The notes: generated from the letters alone by a model not told the origin. DNA of 64,000 nucleotides from Congregibacter litoralis KT71 (GCF_000153125.2 NZ_CM002299.1:3697238-3761237), one strand, 5' to 3'; shown: positions 16,733 through 25,764, counted from the first letter of the stretch. Made by a program: numbers and translations.

Positions 16733-17079
16733 GGCAGGTCTCCTTTATGTTCCATGTCTGCAATGCAGAGCCATTGGCGCATCATTTGGACCACCGTTCC
16801 CGGAGTGGGCGGTTGGTGGGGCTATGCCCCTCTTGATGCAGTCGGGAGAGTTACAGTTTTACGGGGAAAAGTAAACCCTCACGGACTTAAGGACTGATCT
16901 CGATCACAAAATTTCAGTCTAAAGCAATTTTGCAACCCAACTATAAAACCAATGAGGGCGTGCCAAACGCGAGCTTCTTACATGAATCCGCGTGAGGCCT
17001 GTGCAGTGGTTAACTTCGGACCGCAATCCATACCAATGTGCATAGCTAGCGGACGGAGCCGTAGCAGTCGTCTGTGACT
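16733..17079. other. intergenic region, nothing recognised
   Basis: About 350 bp between two minus-strand groups of genes. Base composition becomes poorer in G+C toward the restriction-modification region. I see no gene with a credible start, no RNA and no strong hairpin. Confidence 0.4.
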
Positions 17080-17490
17080 TTATCCCTTTAAATGGTCCTC
17101 TACTCGAAACTTAGCCACCCATCCATTCGCATAGGAAAGTGGGTGAAAAGGATCTGAAGAGCACCCAACAAATGCTTTCAGGGCTATTCTCAGCTTACTT
17201 ATAACGTTCTTATCGGCAATGGTAGGCTTCATGCCACCTCTTCGGGAATAACGAGGCTTAGACGCTAACTGCAGTAGAACTGCACCAGCCTTGCTAAGTT
17301 TCTTTGTTCGGTCATCCAGTAACTCAGTCTGATGAAGCTCGAAGGTTCCCAGCTGCCTCTCATTGATAAATATTTCGACTCTGTTCTTTGAACAGAGCTT
17401 CACCACCACATTCTCCCACTCGACCATCAAGTTATCCCTATCTAAGATAGCGCAACCCCCAACGAGAGCTTTGTTTAAATCACCCTCCAT
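17080..17490 (-). CDS. hypothetical protein beside restriction-modification system
   Basis: A 136-residue protein (start MEGDLNKALVGGCAILDRDN) encoded 15 bp after the 95-residue gene upstream, on the strand opposite to the methyltransferase. It reads as mixed alpha/beta (VVVKLCSKNRVEIFINERQLGTFEL) with a basic C-terminal part (KPRYSRRGGMKPTIADKNVISKLRIALKAF). No family is recognised. It could be an accessory protein of the neighbouring system, or the C-terminal half of a gene now split from its upstream neighbour by a mutation; the two frames differ and the gap is short. Confidence 0.45.
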   Translation of the reverse strand: MEGDLNKALVGGCAILDRDNLMVEWENVVVKLCSKNRVEIFINERQLGTFELHQTELLDDRTKKLSKAGAVLLQLASKPRYSRRGGMKPTIADKNVISKLRIALKAFVGCSSDPFHPLSYANGWVAKFRVEDHLKG

Positions 17491-17505
17491 CCCTGATACG
17501 CAACT

Positions 17506-17793
17506 TCAGCGTATTCTTGCCTTCATGCTAAGAGTATCACTGATAAGTAATGTACCGAGAAGCCCTCCAAGCTTGAAGGAAATGTGTTGGGACGGGTCGC
17601 CATCCACAATTAAGTCGTAACGCCTATGCTCTTTTTGAATCTGCCGTGCTGACGACCCATTGATCAGCGGAGATACATCTATCGATAATTCAAGGGGCAT
17701 TGGACTGACATTTGGCTCAGGGGCTTCATGTCCAAAAAAACCCTCGCTACGGCGAGCCTTACCCAAAAACACTACATAGCAGAGTGTTGGCAC
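17506..17793 (-). CDS. hypothetical protein beside restriction-modification system
   Basis: A 95-residue frame opening at GTG (17793) with AGAGGGA just before it. The N-terminus is basic (GKARRSEGFFGHE); the middle reads LELSIDVSPLINGSSARQIQKE and the end YDLIVDGDPSQHISFKLGG. No family is recognised. It precedes the 136-residue gene by 15 bp and diverges from the methyltransferase operon. The relation to that operon is only positional. Confidence 0.4.
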   Translation of the reverse strand: MPTLCYVVFLGKARRSEGFFGHEAPEPNVSPMPLELSIDVSPLINGSSARQIQKEHRRYDLIVDGDPSQHISFKLGGLLGTLLISDTLSMKARIR

Positions 17794-17904
17794 TCCCTCT
17801 GATGTGTACAGTTTGACTACACGTATTATGCGTACTTGTGTGCACTTACGTGGCTTTTGCCTCCTCTCACTGATATCGTTAGTAAGGACTTTGAGTAGTG
17901 AAAA

Positions 17905-18093
17905 GTGGAAAGAGTGTCAGTGCTGTTGTCAGCAATCGAAGCCGAACGCTTTGAGCAGTATTGCAAGGACAAAGGGCACAAGAAGTTCACGCTTATTGCT
18001 CGGCTCACAAAAGAACACTCTGAAAAACAACAATTTGCAATTCAAGGTCACATTATCGTGAAAGATCGTGATCGAGACACTCCAGGCAAGTAG
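17905..18093 (+). CDS. possible ribbon-helix-helix regulator of the RM operon
   Basis: A 62-residue protein from a GTG at 17905, ending 16 bp before the methyltransferase start. The head ERVSVLLSAIEAERFEQYCKD followed by KKFTLIARLTKEH has the shape of a ribbon-helix-helix (CopG/Arc-like) DNA-binding unit: a beta strand, then two helices. Small regulators of this type often control restriction-modification genes, which would fit its place at the head of the operon. The start codon is uncertain and the family assignment is by pattern only. Confidence 0.45.
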   Translation: MERVSVLLSAIEAERFEQYCKDKGHKKFTLIARLTKEHSEKQQFAIQGHIIVKDRDRDTPGK

Positions 18094-18109
18094 ATGACTA
18101 GAGATCGCA

Positions 18110-19384
18110 ATGAAGATTGCTAAATCAAACCTTTCGTTTAATTCTTTCTTTGCAGGGATAGGTGGTTTCGACTTGGCACTTGAGCGCCACGGATTTCAAC
18201 CACAGATGCACTGCGAAATTAATGCCTATTGCCAAAAAATCCTGAAGAAGAATTGGCCAAACACCGCTCTAGAGAAAGACATCACTACCCTGGGGCCTGC
18301 CTCGATACCTGATGCAAATCTTTGGTGTGGTGGCTTTCCCTGCCAAGACGTTTCTGTTGCTCGCGGCTCTAAGCCAAGACATGGACTGAAAGGGAAAAAT
18401 TCCGGATTGTTTTTCCCATTTGCCGAGCTTATTGAAAAGAAAAAACCGAGAGTACTACTGATCGAAAATGTGCTTGGCCTTTTAAGCTCTCACAATGGGC
18501 AAGACTTTCGAATAGTGTTGGAAACACTATCTTCTATGGGATACAGCATCTCCTGGCGTGTTATGAATTCCAGATACTTTGGCTCACCCCAGTCCCGGCC
18601 ACGAGTTTTTATTTGCGCTTTTCACGATAATGCGAGAGCAGCAGTTTCAACCCTTTACGAAAACGCCGTTGGCTCCAAACCGGCGAATCAGAGAGCGGGA
18701 TTCTTGAACTCAAGTGAATGTACTGTCACTGGAGCAAAGGTAGCTGAAGTTGCTTATTGCCTAGCAGCTACATCAGGAAGACACACAGGAACAGACTGGA
18801 GTCGGACATATGTGTCGTATGATTCAGATGTGCGTCGCCTCACTCCCGTGGAATGCGAGGGTTTACAGGGTTTTCCTCCTGGCTGGACTGAATTAAGTAA
18901 AACTGAAGCTATAGATGTCGCAGATATGGATACACCGCGCTACCAGGCTCTTGGGAACGCCGTTTCGGTGCCGGTAGCAAGCTGGATCGGAAAAAGATTG
19001 AAAACAGAGCTGCAAAGACGCACTAGGCCCGATATTACTGATCCGACAGTAGAATTTGCCGACTTTAAAGCTTCTCGCACTCGACATATGAAGCTTTCGG
19101 ATCTGCACATGTCCACCAAGGCCAATGGATCATATTTGAAATGGCAATCAGGAGGTTTAGTAATTGGCGATGACTGCTGGGACATACCCGCGCCACAAGC
19201 ACCCAGCCAACCGATCCACAAAAAACTGATTGACGTCATCGAAAAGCGACATCCAGAAACAAAGTATTATTTGAGCCCGAATGCTGCTGCGGGGATACTG
19301 CGCCGCGTCAACAGCCAGAATCGCACCCTGTTTGAGCCGATGCACTCGGCTTTAGAAAGGCTTATCGACAAAAGCAGCGTCTAG
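18110..19384 (+). CDS. C5-cytosine DNA methyltransferase
   Basis: A 424-residue DNA (cytosine-5) methyltransferase. Motif I FFAGIGGFDLALE is near residues 13-25, motif IV with the catalytic Cys in CGGFPCQDVS (Cys78), motif VI LLIENVLGLL near 120, motif VIII QSRPRVFI near 162 and motif X YQALGNAVSVPVASWIG near 280. About 130 residues follow the last motif, an unusual C-terminal extension beginning KASRTRHMKLSDLH that may bind DNA or the partner. It should protect the host site from the nuclease encoded by the next two genes. The region is clearly A+T-rich compared with the core genes, which suggests acquisition. Confidence 0.93.
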   Translation: MKIAKSNLSFNSFFAGIGGFDLALERHGFQPQMHCEINAYCQKILKKNWPNTALEKDITTLGPASIPDANLWCGGFPCQDVSVARGSKPRHGLKGKNSGLFFPFAELIEKKKPRVLLIENVLGLLSSHNGQDFRIVLETLSSMGYSISWRVMNSRYFGSPQSRPRVFICAFHDNARAAVSTLYENAVGSKPANQRAGFLNSSECTVTGAKVAEVAYCLAATSGRHTGTDWSRTYVSYDSDVRRLTPVECEGLQGFPPGWTELSKTEAIDVADMDTPRYQALGNAVSVPVASWIGKRLKTELQRRTRPDITDPTVEFADFKASRTRHMKLSDLHMSTKANGSYLKWQSGGLVIGDDCWDIPAPQAPSQPIHKKLIDVIEKRHPETKYYLSPNAAAGILRRVNSQNRTLFEPMHSALERLIDKSSV

Positions 19385-19466
19385 CTAAAACAAGAGCTGG
19401 CAGAATTTGAGGACAACTTTATACTCCTTGGAATTAGACGCGTGGTTCTAATCAAAAGGAATTTAC

Positions 19467-20990
19467 ATGAGCTTCATCTTAGTTCGATTGGGAAAGGACA
19501 GCGTCGACGACATAGAAAAAATCGACTCAACATCTATCGCACCATTCACCCCATTCTCCATCGAATTTACCTGCAAGCAGGTGGAAAAATCTATTCCGCC
19601 TGACTCATACGCACTCATCTACCTAGGCTCTGACAACAGCAAAGGCATTGCTACATCATGGGAACAAGGGCTTCGTGCCCTAGGGAAGATCACGTCATTA
19701 GATTTAGGAGAAACTTTCAACTCCGAGAGCAAGTTGAGCATCGAAATCATCTCCGTATTTGACAAGAGCTATGGCAAAGTGGATTTTCTCGACTCCCAGC
19801 CTGCTCTATACAGCCACTTCTCCGAATACCCCGTTATCGGTGTCACCTCATATCGAAACAACGCCGTTCAGAAAGTAAACGAGAGCCGACGAGAAAACAC
19901 CTCCGCCTTGCTCACTGCACTAAACTTACTTTTTCCCGAGTTTTCCGATCACATAGGTAGCTATGCGCCTGAATTACTTACAAAACTATCGTTCGTACCA
20001 ACCAACAAAAGTGGATCAGCTGATGATGGGCAGGGTAGCCCTGGGATAGGATTACAGGCCATGGCCGGAAGTAACATAATATTTTATGGGGCTCCGGGCA
20101 CAGGGAAGAGTTATACAATTGACCAATCGGTGATAGCAGAGTTTGCGTTCAAGACGGTTTTTCACGCTGAGACAATGAACGCAGATTTTTTAGGATCAGT
20201 AAAACCAACAATGGGAGAGGATAGTAGTGGGAGTCAACTGCTGACCTATGAATATATGCCTGGGGCATTTCTGCGTGCACTAACTAGTGCAATCGAAAAC
20301 CCCGAAAATCACTATTGGCTGGTTATTGAAGAACTTAACAGAGCACCTGCAGCTGCTGTTTTTGGAGAAATATTCCAACTACTCGATAGGCGTTTAGATG
20401 GCCGCAGCACGTACGAAATCGACTTTCCAGATGCGCTTTGTGAAAAGTATGTGAACTCCCGACTGAGCACTTCAATTGATCGGCTTTATATCCCCTCAAA
20501 CCTTAGTTTATACGCCTCCATGAATAGCAGCGACCAGGGAGTGCTACCTCTCGACACAGCGTTTAAACGCAGGTGGATTTTTCACTATATACCGTTAGAT
20601 TTCGATCAAGGCTGCACCGAGTGTGACTTAGAGATAGTCTTCGAGGATAACGTTTTAAAAGTCGTGCCATGGCGTCGTCTAGCCGAAGCAATAAACGTCT
20701 TGCTATCCGATATTGATATTCCTGAAGATAGGCATCTGGGCCCGTATTTTATTTCTGTCAATGACTTGAAGGAAACTGAACGACTGCTCACAGGAAAGCT
20801 ATTTATGTATTTGTGGGACGATGTCTTGCGCCATGGGCTACGTAACACACTATTCCACCCCAGTGTTAAAACCTACGGCCATCTCGTTACACAATGGGGA
20901 GACAGGAAGCGGATTTTCAGCGATGCACTCTTACTGCAGCTGAGGCAATCACTTCCTTCAATGGAAAATGAATTAGACAATGCCAACTGA
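19467..20990 (+). CDS. McrB-like AAA+ restriction subunit (BsuMI/LlaJI R1 type)
   Basis: A 507-residue protein with AAAAGGA upstream of its ATG. Residues 1-195 form an N-terminal domain of unknown fold (YALIYLGSDNSKG, WEQGLRALGKI) likely to recognise DNA. The AAA+ module follows: Walker A FYGAPGTGKSYT (residues 207-217), Walker B WLVIEELNRAPAAAVFGEIFQLLDR, and the sensor region LYASMNSSDQGVLPLDTAFKRRW, the pattern of McrB-family GTPases. In BsuMI and LlaJI systems a protein of this type works with a separate nuclease subunit; the next gene supplies one. It should power translocation or site communication before cleavage. Confidence 0.88.
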   Translation: MSFILVRLGKDSVDDIEKIDSTSIAPFTPFSIEFTCKQVEKSIPPDSYALIYLGSDNSKGIATSWEQGLRALGKITSLDLGETFNSESKLSIEIISVFDKSYGKVDFLDSQPALYSHFSEYPVIGVTSYRNNAVQKVNESRRENTSALLTALNLLFPEFSDHIGSYAPELLTKLSFVPTNKSGSADDGQGSPGIGLQAMAGSNIIFYGAPGTGKSYTIDQSVIAEFAFKTVFHAETMNADFLGSVKPTMGEDSSGSQLLTYEYMPGAFLRALTSAIENPENHYWLVIEELNRAPAAAVFGEIFQLLDRRLDGRSTYEIDFPDALCEKYVNSRLSTSIDRLYIPSNLSLYASMNSSDQGVLPLDTAFKRRWIFHYIPLDFDQGCTECDLEIVFEDNVLKVVPWRRLAEAINVLLSDIDIPEDRHLGPYFISVNDLKETERLLTGKLFMYLWDDVLRHGLRNTLFHPSVKTYGHLVTQWGDRKRIFSDALLLQLRQSLPSMENELDNAN

Positions 20991-21038
20991 GCGAGTAAGT
21001 CTCTGCAGTGAGCGGAGTAAAGACTCAACTGCCTCACT

Positions 21039-22343
21039 ATGAATTTCGTAATGCTCCAAGACAGGGATAGCCTTTCTCAACTAGACCCGAAAATTGCCGC
21101 ATTTTTTCTTGATTCAGACCTTTCTGACAATGGGCGAATAACGTTTTGCGGCGTTGCGACATTTGATGATTTAGTGCTCGTGGTTGCTCCGACAAACTCA
21201 CTAAAGTCAGTTAAACAGTTAGAGCTTTCGACTTGCGATACTGCGCTTCTGCTTATTCGCACACTGAACACGTACACTACTCAGTCAGAAAACGCTATTA
21301 AAGAGGGAGACGATTTCGACGTAAGAAGCCAAGGGCTCGGCATTCTTTCTAGTATTTTGTGGCTTTTAAAGGACTACTCCCACAATGGCCTGTACACCAA
21401 GCCCGCGAAGACTCGTGAAATAAACAAAGGAAGGGTCAATTGGCATAGAACAATTGCCAAGGGTTCAGCCTTAAAGGGCATGGGTGGTGTTCCCGTATAT
21501 CTGAGCTTGCATTCGGACAGATTAAGAATTGGCAGTGAGTCGGTCATTTCTCAAATACACGCCGAAATTGTACGTGAGATAGATATTTCCTTCGGGTGGT
21601 TAATCACTGGAAAAGAATCAACTCGGATAGCACGAGAGTTGGATTTCGCAACTTATTCTGCTATGCCTCATGATCTAAAAATTTATCAATTAAAAAGAGA
21701 GCTTGGACAAACTTATGGGGATCGCGACACAGCACTGATAAGAGCTATGATAAGTTTTCTCGAATCTAGATTTAATGGCGTAGCCGGAGAGTACCTGATT
21801 GGGGTGAGTTTCTTTCATTCAATATGGGAAAAGATGCTACGTGCAATTTTGCCAGGCGTAATTGATGTAAATAAAATCTTGCCTAAACCGTCAGTGTACT
21901 TAGAAGATGGCAAATCCTTGATTTATACAAAAGGGATGCTCACTGACATCGTAAGCAAACGAGAAGGCAAAGTTTCAGTAATTGATGCAAAATATTACCG
22001 GGCTACAGGAGCCGAAAGCGTCCCTGGATGGCCCGATATTGTGAAGCAAGTCTATTATGCAAACGCACTCAAGCTTTTATTCCCCAGAGACAAGGTGTTC
22101 AGTTGGTTTGCCTTTCCCGGTTTAACAAAAAAAAAGATCGACGAAGGCCCTGTAAGGCAGATTCGAATTACCAATCCCTCAACAGGGCAGCATCTGGATG
22201 AAGCTTTTCCTCCCATTGGTTGCGGCTACTTTTGCCCAATAGAAGTCATGAGGTTTTACGTATCATCTCAGGAGCTTAGTTTCGACAGTATAAGCACAAT
22301 ATTCGAAGAACTCGTAGAACCCGATTCAGAGGTGGCTAACTAA
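21039..22343 (+). CDS. LlaJI-family/McrC-like restriction nuclease subunit
   Basis: A 434-residue protein encoded 48 bp after the McrB-like gene. Near residues 310-325 it has SKREGKVSVIDAKYYRATG, where VIDAKYY supplies the D-x-K part of a PD-(D/E)XK nuclease; the nearby MLTDIVS gives a likely first Asp. The middle (NKGRVNWHRTIAKG, GVPVYLSLHSDR) resembles the LlaJI restriction family that pairs with an McrB-like subunit and C5 methyltransferases. It should be the cutting subunit. Whether the system cuts unmethylated DNA (type II-like) or modified DNA (McrBC-like) is not settled by sequence, but the linked methyltransferase favours the first. Confidence 0.8.
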   Translation: MNFVMLQDRDSLSQLDPKIAAFFLDSDLSDNGRITFCGVATFDDLVLVVAPTNSLKSVKQLELSTCDTALLLIRTLNTYTTQSENAIKEGDDFDVRSQGLGILSSILWLLKDYSHNGLYTKPAKTREINKGRVNWHRTIAKGSALKGMGGVPVYLSLHSDRLRIGSESVISQIHAEIVREIDISFGWLITGKESTRIARELDFATYSAMPHDLKIYQLKRELGQTYGDRDTALIRAMISFLESRFNGVAGEYLIGVSFFHSIWEKMLRAILPGVIDVNKILPKPSVYLEDGKSLIYTKGMLTDIVSKREGKVSVIDAKYYRATGAESVPGWPDIVKQVYYANALKLLFPRDKVFSWFAFPGLTKKKIDEGPVRQIRITNPSTGQHLDEAFPPIGCGYFCPIEVMRFYVSSQELSFDSISTIFEELVEPDSEVAN

Positions 22344-22368
22344 AAACTGAACACGCTCCGGCCTCCGG

Positions 22369-22557
22369 GTGTTAACCAACATCGACTTATGTCCTCTTTG
22401 TTTTTCGCAACAGGCAACCATGCACTCGAAGTCTGTAAAACGCACTTGCGTTACGGTGACGGGTACGCTTGTCCACTTCCCCGAATCTGAGACATCGTTA
22501 ATTGGAGTTTTTTGTGACAATGAGCACAAGAGGCTGATCTGTGCCCTTTCGGGGTGA
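22369..22557 (+). CDS. possible small zinc-ribbon protein
   Basis: A 62-residue frame from a GTG 25 bp after the restriction gene. It contains CPLC near residue 8, a Cys in KRTCVTVTG, FCDNEH near 48 and a last ICAL, so two Cys groups separated by about 35 residues as in a zinc ribbon. The ribosome site is weak and it ends 12 bp before the target duplication of IS256 copy 2. It may be an accessory of the restriction system or a chance frame. Confidence 0.35.
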   Translation: MLTNIDLCPLCFSQQATMHSKSVKRTCVTVTGTLVHFPESETSLIGVFCDNEHKRLICALSG

Positions 22558-22577
22558 ATGTTTCCCTCGAAGAGGTA

Positions 22578-23939
22578 GATAACGTAAATTATCTTTCGCA
22601 CTTTTGAAGAGGGGCGGTGATCCCCCGAGTTGATAAGATTGAGTTGCGATGCTTAATCCGACAACAAAGGAAGATCACCACCATGAGCAACAATAGCGAG
22701 ACAAAGGACTTGGGTAAAGTCGTTCAGATCAATGATGCCAGGATACAGGATCACCTCGGTGAGCTTGTTCGAGGCACCGTTGAGGAGACGCTGAACGCGA
22801 TGCTGGACGCAGAGGCAGACGCCATGTGCGGAGCGCAGCGTTATGAGCGCAGCCCCGACCGGGTCGATACCCGCGCTGGTCACTACGAGCGCACCTTCCA
22901 CAGCAAAGCCGGCGAAGTGAAGCTGAAGATGCCGAAGCTGCGCAAGCAGACCTTCGAGACGGCGATCATTGAGCGCTACAAGCGGCGAGAGACTTCTATC
23001 GAGGAAGCCCTGATGGAGATGTACCTGGCTGGCGTCTCGGTCCGCCGGGTCGAGGATATCACCGAAGCCCTATGGGGCACCCGCGTCAGCTCCGGCACGG
23101 TCAGCAAGCTGAACAAAAAGGTCTACAAACATATTGAGACCTGGCGGAATCGGCCGATTCAGGGTGAATATCCGTACGTCTACCTGGACGGGATCGTATT
23201 GAAGCGCAGCTGGGCGGGCGAGGTGCGCAACGTATCTGTACTGGTCGGTATTGGTGTTGACCAGGATGGCTACCGCCATATTCTCGGCGTTCAGGAAGGT
23301 CACAAGGAGGATAAATCGGGCTGGGGAAGCTTTCTTGAACACCTGAAGTCCCGCGGCCTGAAGGGAGTGCGTATGATCATCTCCGATGCCTGCATGGGGC
23401 TCAGTGAATCAGCCGCAGAGTACTTCCCGGAAGCAGACTGGCAACGCTGCACCGTTCACTTCTATCGAAACGTCTTCAGCCATGTGCCACGGGCGAAGAT
23501 GCCGCAGGTGTCAGCCATGCTCAAAGCCATTCATGCTCAGGAGAGTCGAGAGGCCGCGCAGGACAAGGCGGTGAAGGTTGTGGAATCACTCAGAGCCATG
23601 CGGCTCCAGAAAGCCGCTGACTTGGTGGAGCGCTGTATTGACGAGACGCTGGGCTTCTACAGCTACCCTCAGACTCACTGGCTAAAAATCCGCACCAATA
23701 ACCCGCTGGAGCGCATCATGCGGGAGATACGGCGCCGCACGCGCGTCGTGGGTGCATTCCCTGACGGAGAGTCAGCAGTGATGCTGGTCGGCGCTAGGCT
23801 GCGGCACATCGCCAGCACCAAATGGGGAACCCGCAAGTACATGTCGATGGACTGGTTGCGGCAGCAAGATATGGAAACTCAGCAGTCAGCTTGAGGGGCA
23901 CCGTCCCAAAGAAAAGTGCGAAAAAATATTTACACTACC
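22578..23939 (+). mobile_element. IS256-family insertion sequence, copy 2
   Basis: A second full 1362-bp copy, apparently identical to the one at 923-2284 where compared along its length. It is flanked by the 8-bp duplication AAGAGGTA at 22570-22577 and 23940-23947, which differs from the duplication of copy 1, so the two copies arrived independently. It sits between the restriction genes and the Ntn-hydrolase gene. Confidence 0.95.
22683..23894 (+). CDS. IS256-family transposase (copy 2)
   Basis: A 403-residue DDE transposase with the same residues as copy 1 throughout, including YVYLDGIV, ISDACMGL and NNPLERIM for the three acidic active-site positions. The start at 22683 is again preceded by AAAGGAAG. 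Identity of the two proteins means the second insertion is recent or the copies have been homogenised by recombination. Confidence 0.95.
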   Translation: MSNNSETKDLGKVVQINDARIQDHLGELVRGTVEETLNAMLDAEADAMCGAQRYERSPDRVDTRAGHYERTFHSKAGEVKLKMPKLRKQTFETAIIERYKRRETSIEEALMEMYLAGVSVRRVEDITEALWGTRVSSGTVSKLNKKVYKHIETWRNRPIQGEYPYVYLDGIVLKRSWAGEVRNVSVLVGIGVDQDGYRHILGVQEGHKEDKSGWGSFLEHLKSRGLKGVRMIISDACMGLSESAAEYFPEADWQRCTVHFYRNVFSHVPRAKMPQVSAMLKAIHAQESREAAQDKAVKVVESLRAMRLQKAADLVERCIDETLGFYSYPQTHWLKIRTNNPLERIMREIRRRTRVVGAFPDGESAVMLVGARLRHIASTKWGTRKYMSMDWLRQQDMETQQSA

Positions 23940-24059
23940 AAGAGGTAGGTATTCAAAGGGGTATTTACCGCCAAGAATATGGGGCGGCTCGCCGCACAGC
24001 GGTGAGACGTCCCAGCTTCCCGAAATGGCAGCGACATGATTCGCTTGTTATGTGTTTCT

Positions 24060-24977
24060 TCATGCGCGGAAATCTGCTCTTTTAAGTTTTCCATCTTGAA
24101 AGTGCCGTAGTACTGACGGCCTATCAATCGCAGAGGGACCTTCTGAACGAACCTCATCAATTGCGAAATTGAGATACTCAAACATCGCTTGTGCGGGAGT
24201 CTTTCTGGACACCAATGCTTCATCAAAGCACTGCTGAGCACTATCGCTGAACCTAGCAGCCATTCCTAAGACTGCAACTTTTCCTTGGAGAACTTCTTCC
24301 TTCTGCGCAAATGCCTCGTACACGCCTTCCTCATTCAACTCGTGCTTGTTTTTATAAGCGAAAAGCTTGTGCTCGTGCGAGCTAGGACAGTGATAGCCGA
24401 TCGCTAATTCCGTGTACATTTGACGAAACGAATCTTCATCAAGTTTGTATTTTCTTGCGGATTTTAGGGCGACATTTATTGAGTGCTCGATGGCTTCATC
24501 AATTACTACACCTTCCACCACATTAGTAAGGTCATTGTCGGTAAACATACCCTCATCCCAGGCATCTGTTCCCGGGCGAATTTTCAAAGGGTTTTCCGCA
24601 CAATGACGTACGACGCAATAGCCTTCCTTTTTTCCATCCCTAGGTTGAAAGTGCGTTATCTGCAGATTGCCCAAATGCTCAGTAATTAGGTTAACCACAT
24701 GCTGAGCCGTGAGGGTGCTACCAGCAATGGCGACGAAGCACTCGGATTGATAGTGGATTGACTGATAGTTATGAAAATGTTGTCCAATAAAGTATGGCAT
24801 CCATACTCTAATTGGAATGGCGTAAACCTTCTTGAAGCCACCAAGCAAGGTTTTCCCATTTGAATCGGTAATTGCGCTATCTGAAGCGATGAAAAGACCT
24901 TTTGGTTCGAGCGGAGGATCTTTCTCGCCCCAGGCAAATCCTCTCTCAAAGTTATGGCCAGTGATGATTAACGTCAT
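24060..24977 (-). CDS. proteasome-like Ntn-hydrolase family protein
   Basis: A 305-residue protein. The start MTLIITGHNF, then GLFIASDSAITDSNG near residues 27-41 and LLGGFKKVYAI near 44-54, follows the order of proteasome beta/HslV enzymes: an N-terminal Thr exposed after Met removal (Thr2), an Asp in the SD pair, and a Lys in KKV. SECFVAIAGSTLTAQHVV near 80-95 fits the next strand and helix (AGS). The length is greater than HslV (about 175), with an extra C-terminal helical part. It should be an amidohydrolase or protease; whether it forms a ring is unknown. It begins 26 bp after an attC-like site and is probably a gene of a cassette-type array; IS256 copy 2 lies 120 bp beyond its stop. Confidence 0.65.
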   Translation of the reverse strand: MTLIITGHNFERGFAWGEKDPPLEPKGLFIASDSAITDSNGKTLLGGFKKVYAIPIRVWMPYFIGQHFHNYQSIHYQSECFVAIAGSTLTAQHVVNLITEHLGNLQITHFQPRDGKKEGYCVVRHCAENPLKIRPGTDAWDEGMFTDNDLTNVVEGVVIDEAIEHSINVALKSARKYKLDEDSFRQMYTELAIGYHCPSSHEHKLFAYKNKHELNEEGVYEAFAQKEEVLQGKVAVLGMAARFSDSAQQCFDEALVSRKTPAQAMFEYLNFAIDEVRSEGPSAIDRPSVLRHFQDGKLKRADFRA

Positions 24978-25002
24978 GTTTCTTAGGTAGTTCGATATTC
25001 AC

Positions 25003-25095
25003 ACGTAACGCTGCCGTAACGGACCGGAGAACCGCGCACCGGTTTGAAGGTCCGAGCGATGCGAGGCAACGCGGCAGTTAAAAACCTTGTTAGGC
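25003..25095 (-). repeat. integron attC-like recombination site
   Basis: Read on the minus strand, the site begins GCCTAAC (R'' box, RYYYAAC) at 25095-25089, which contains the TAA stop of the HEPN gene, as is typical of cassettes. It ends GTTACGT (R' box, one mismatch to GTTRRRY) at 25009-25003. Between them lie matching inner arms AACTGCCG/CGGCAG, CGGACC/GGTCCG and AACCG/CGGTT, forming a long imperfect hairpin of about 93 nt. No integron integrase is in the window. A second partial R''-like box (ACATAAC) follows the next gene on this strand near 24043-24049. Confidence 0.5.
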
Positions 25096-25764
25096 TTCCA
25101 GCAAGTCGACAACATCTTTATAAAACGCCGCTGCTACCGTTAGAGAGCCAAGCTTTATGCTGAATGTTTGCGCGGGTTCTCTTTTGTACAGCTTCTTTAG
25201 CTGAGCCCTGTCGTTTTCTAAGAAACGGTTAGTCCCACCGCCATGTACAATTGAGTTTCTGCGTGAATACAACCAATCGGCATAACCGGAGATAGAGTAT
25301 GGAATTTTTACCGCGTTTTGGGGCGTTACTTTTGCCTTGATTTTTCCATCTGGCGGATTAACTCTCTGCACCCCGACACAGTTGACTTCAGGCTGAAACA
25401 CTAAGAACAAGGCCGTCAACTTGCGCGAGTGGCGGTTTCGAAGAAGTGTATTTCTTAGCCCACTTTTCAATTTTTCGTCGAGCGCTTCCTGAAGATTGTC
25501 GCCCTGGATTAAAATTTTAACCAGATCGGACTCCGTTACCACGCCAGACATATCGGATAGTGAAGACTCAAAGAACCCCTTCTCTCTACAATTGTCTAAA
25601 ATGAGCGAATCTACCATCGTATCGAAACGGTCGACCATGTTCGTATAGATGAGCTTCTGAATATGTATTCGATTTCGTTCGTCAAGATTCGCCAAATCCA
25701 AGATTGCTGGCTCAATCTCACGCGCGAGATACCTACGAAACTCATCTATGGAATTTATCTGCAT
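25090..25764 (-). CDS. HEPN-like protein in a cassette-type gene
   Basis: A 224-residue protein with YSRRNSIVHGGG near residues 167-177; RNSIVH (Arg169-His174) matches the RNxxxH motif of HEPN ribonucleases. The N-terminal half is helical (FRRYLAREIEPAILDLANLDERNRIHIQKLIYTN) and the end reads FYKDVVDLLEA. Its TAA stop lies inside the first box of the attC-like site, so gene plus site have the layout of an integron cassette. HEPN proteins of this kind are often RNase toxins or defence effectors. No antitoxin such as MNT is adjacent. Confidence 0.65.
   Translation of the reverse strand: MQINSIDEFRRYLAREIEPAILDLANLDERNRIHIQKLIYTNMVDRFDTMVDSLILDNCREKGFFESSLSDMSGVVTESDLVKILIQGDNLQEALDEKLKSGLRNTLLRNRHSRKLTALFLVFQPEVNCVGVQRVNPPDGKIKAKVTPQNAVKIPYSISGYADWLYSRRNSIVHGGGTNRFLENDRAQLKKLYKREPAQTFSIKLGSLTVAAAFYKDVVDLLEA

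Noticed and set aside
923..23939. The two IS256 copies as ends of a composite transposon
   Set aside because: Each copy has its own 8-bp target duplication (CACCCCAG and AAGAGGTA), so they inserted separately.
23930..24241. 103-codon minus-strand frame next to IS256 copy 2
   Set aside because: It runs through the 3' part of the Ntn-hydrolase gene in another phase and has no ribosome site or recognisable sequence.
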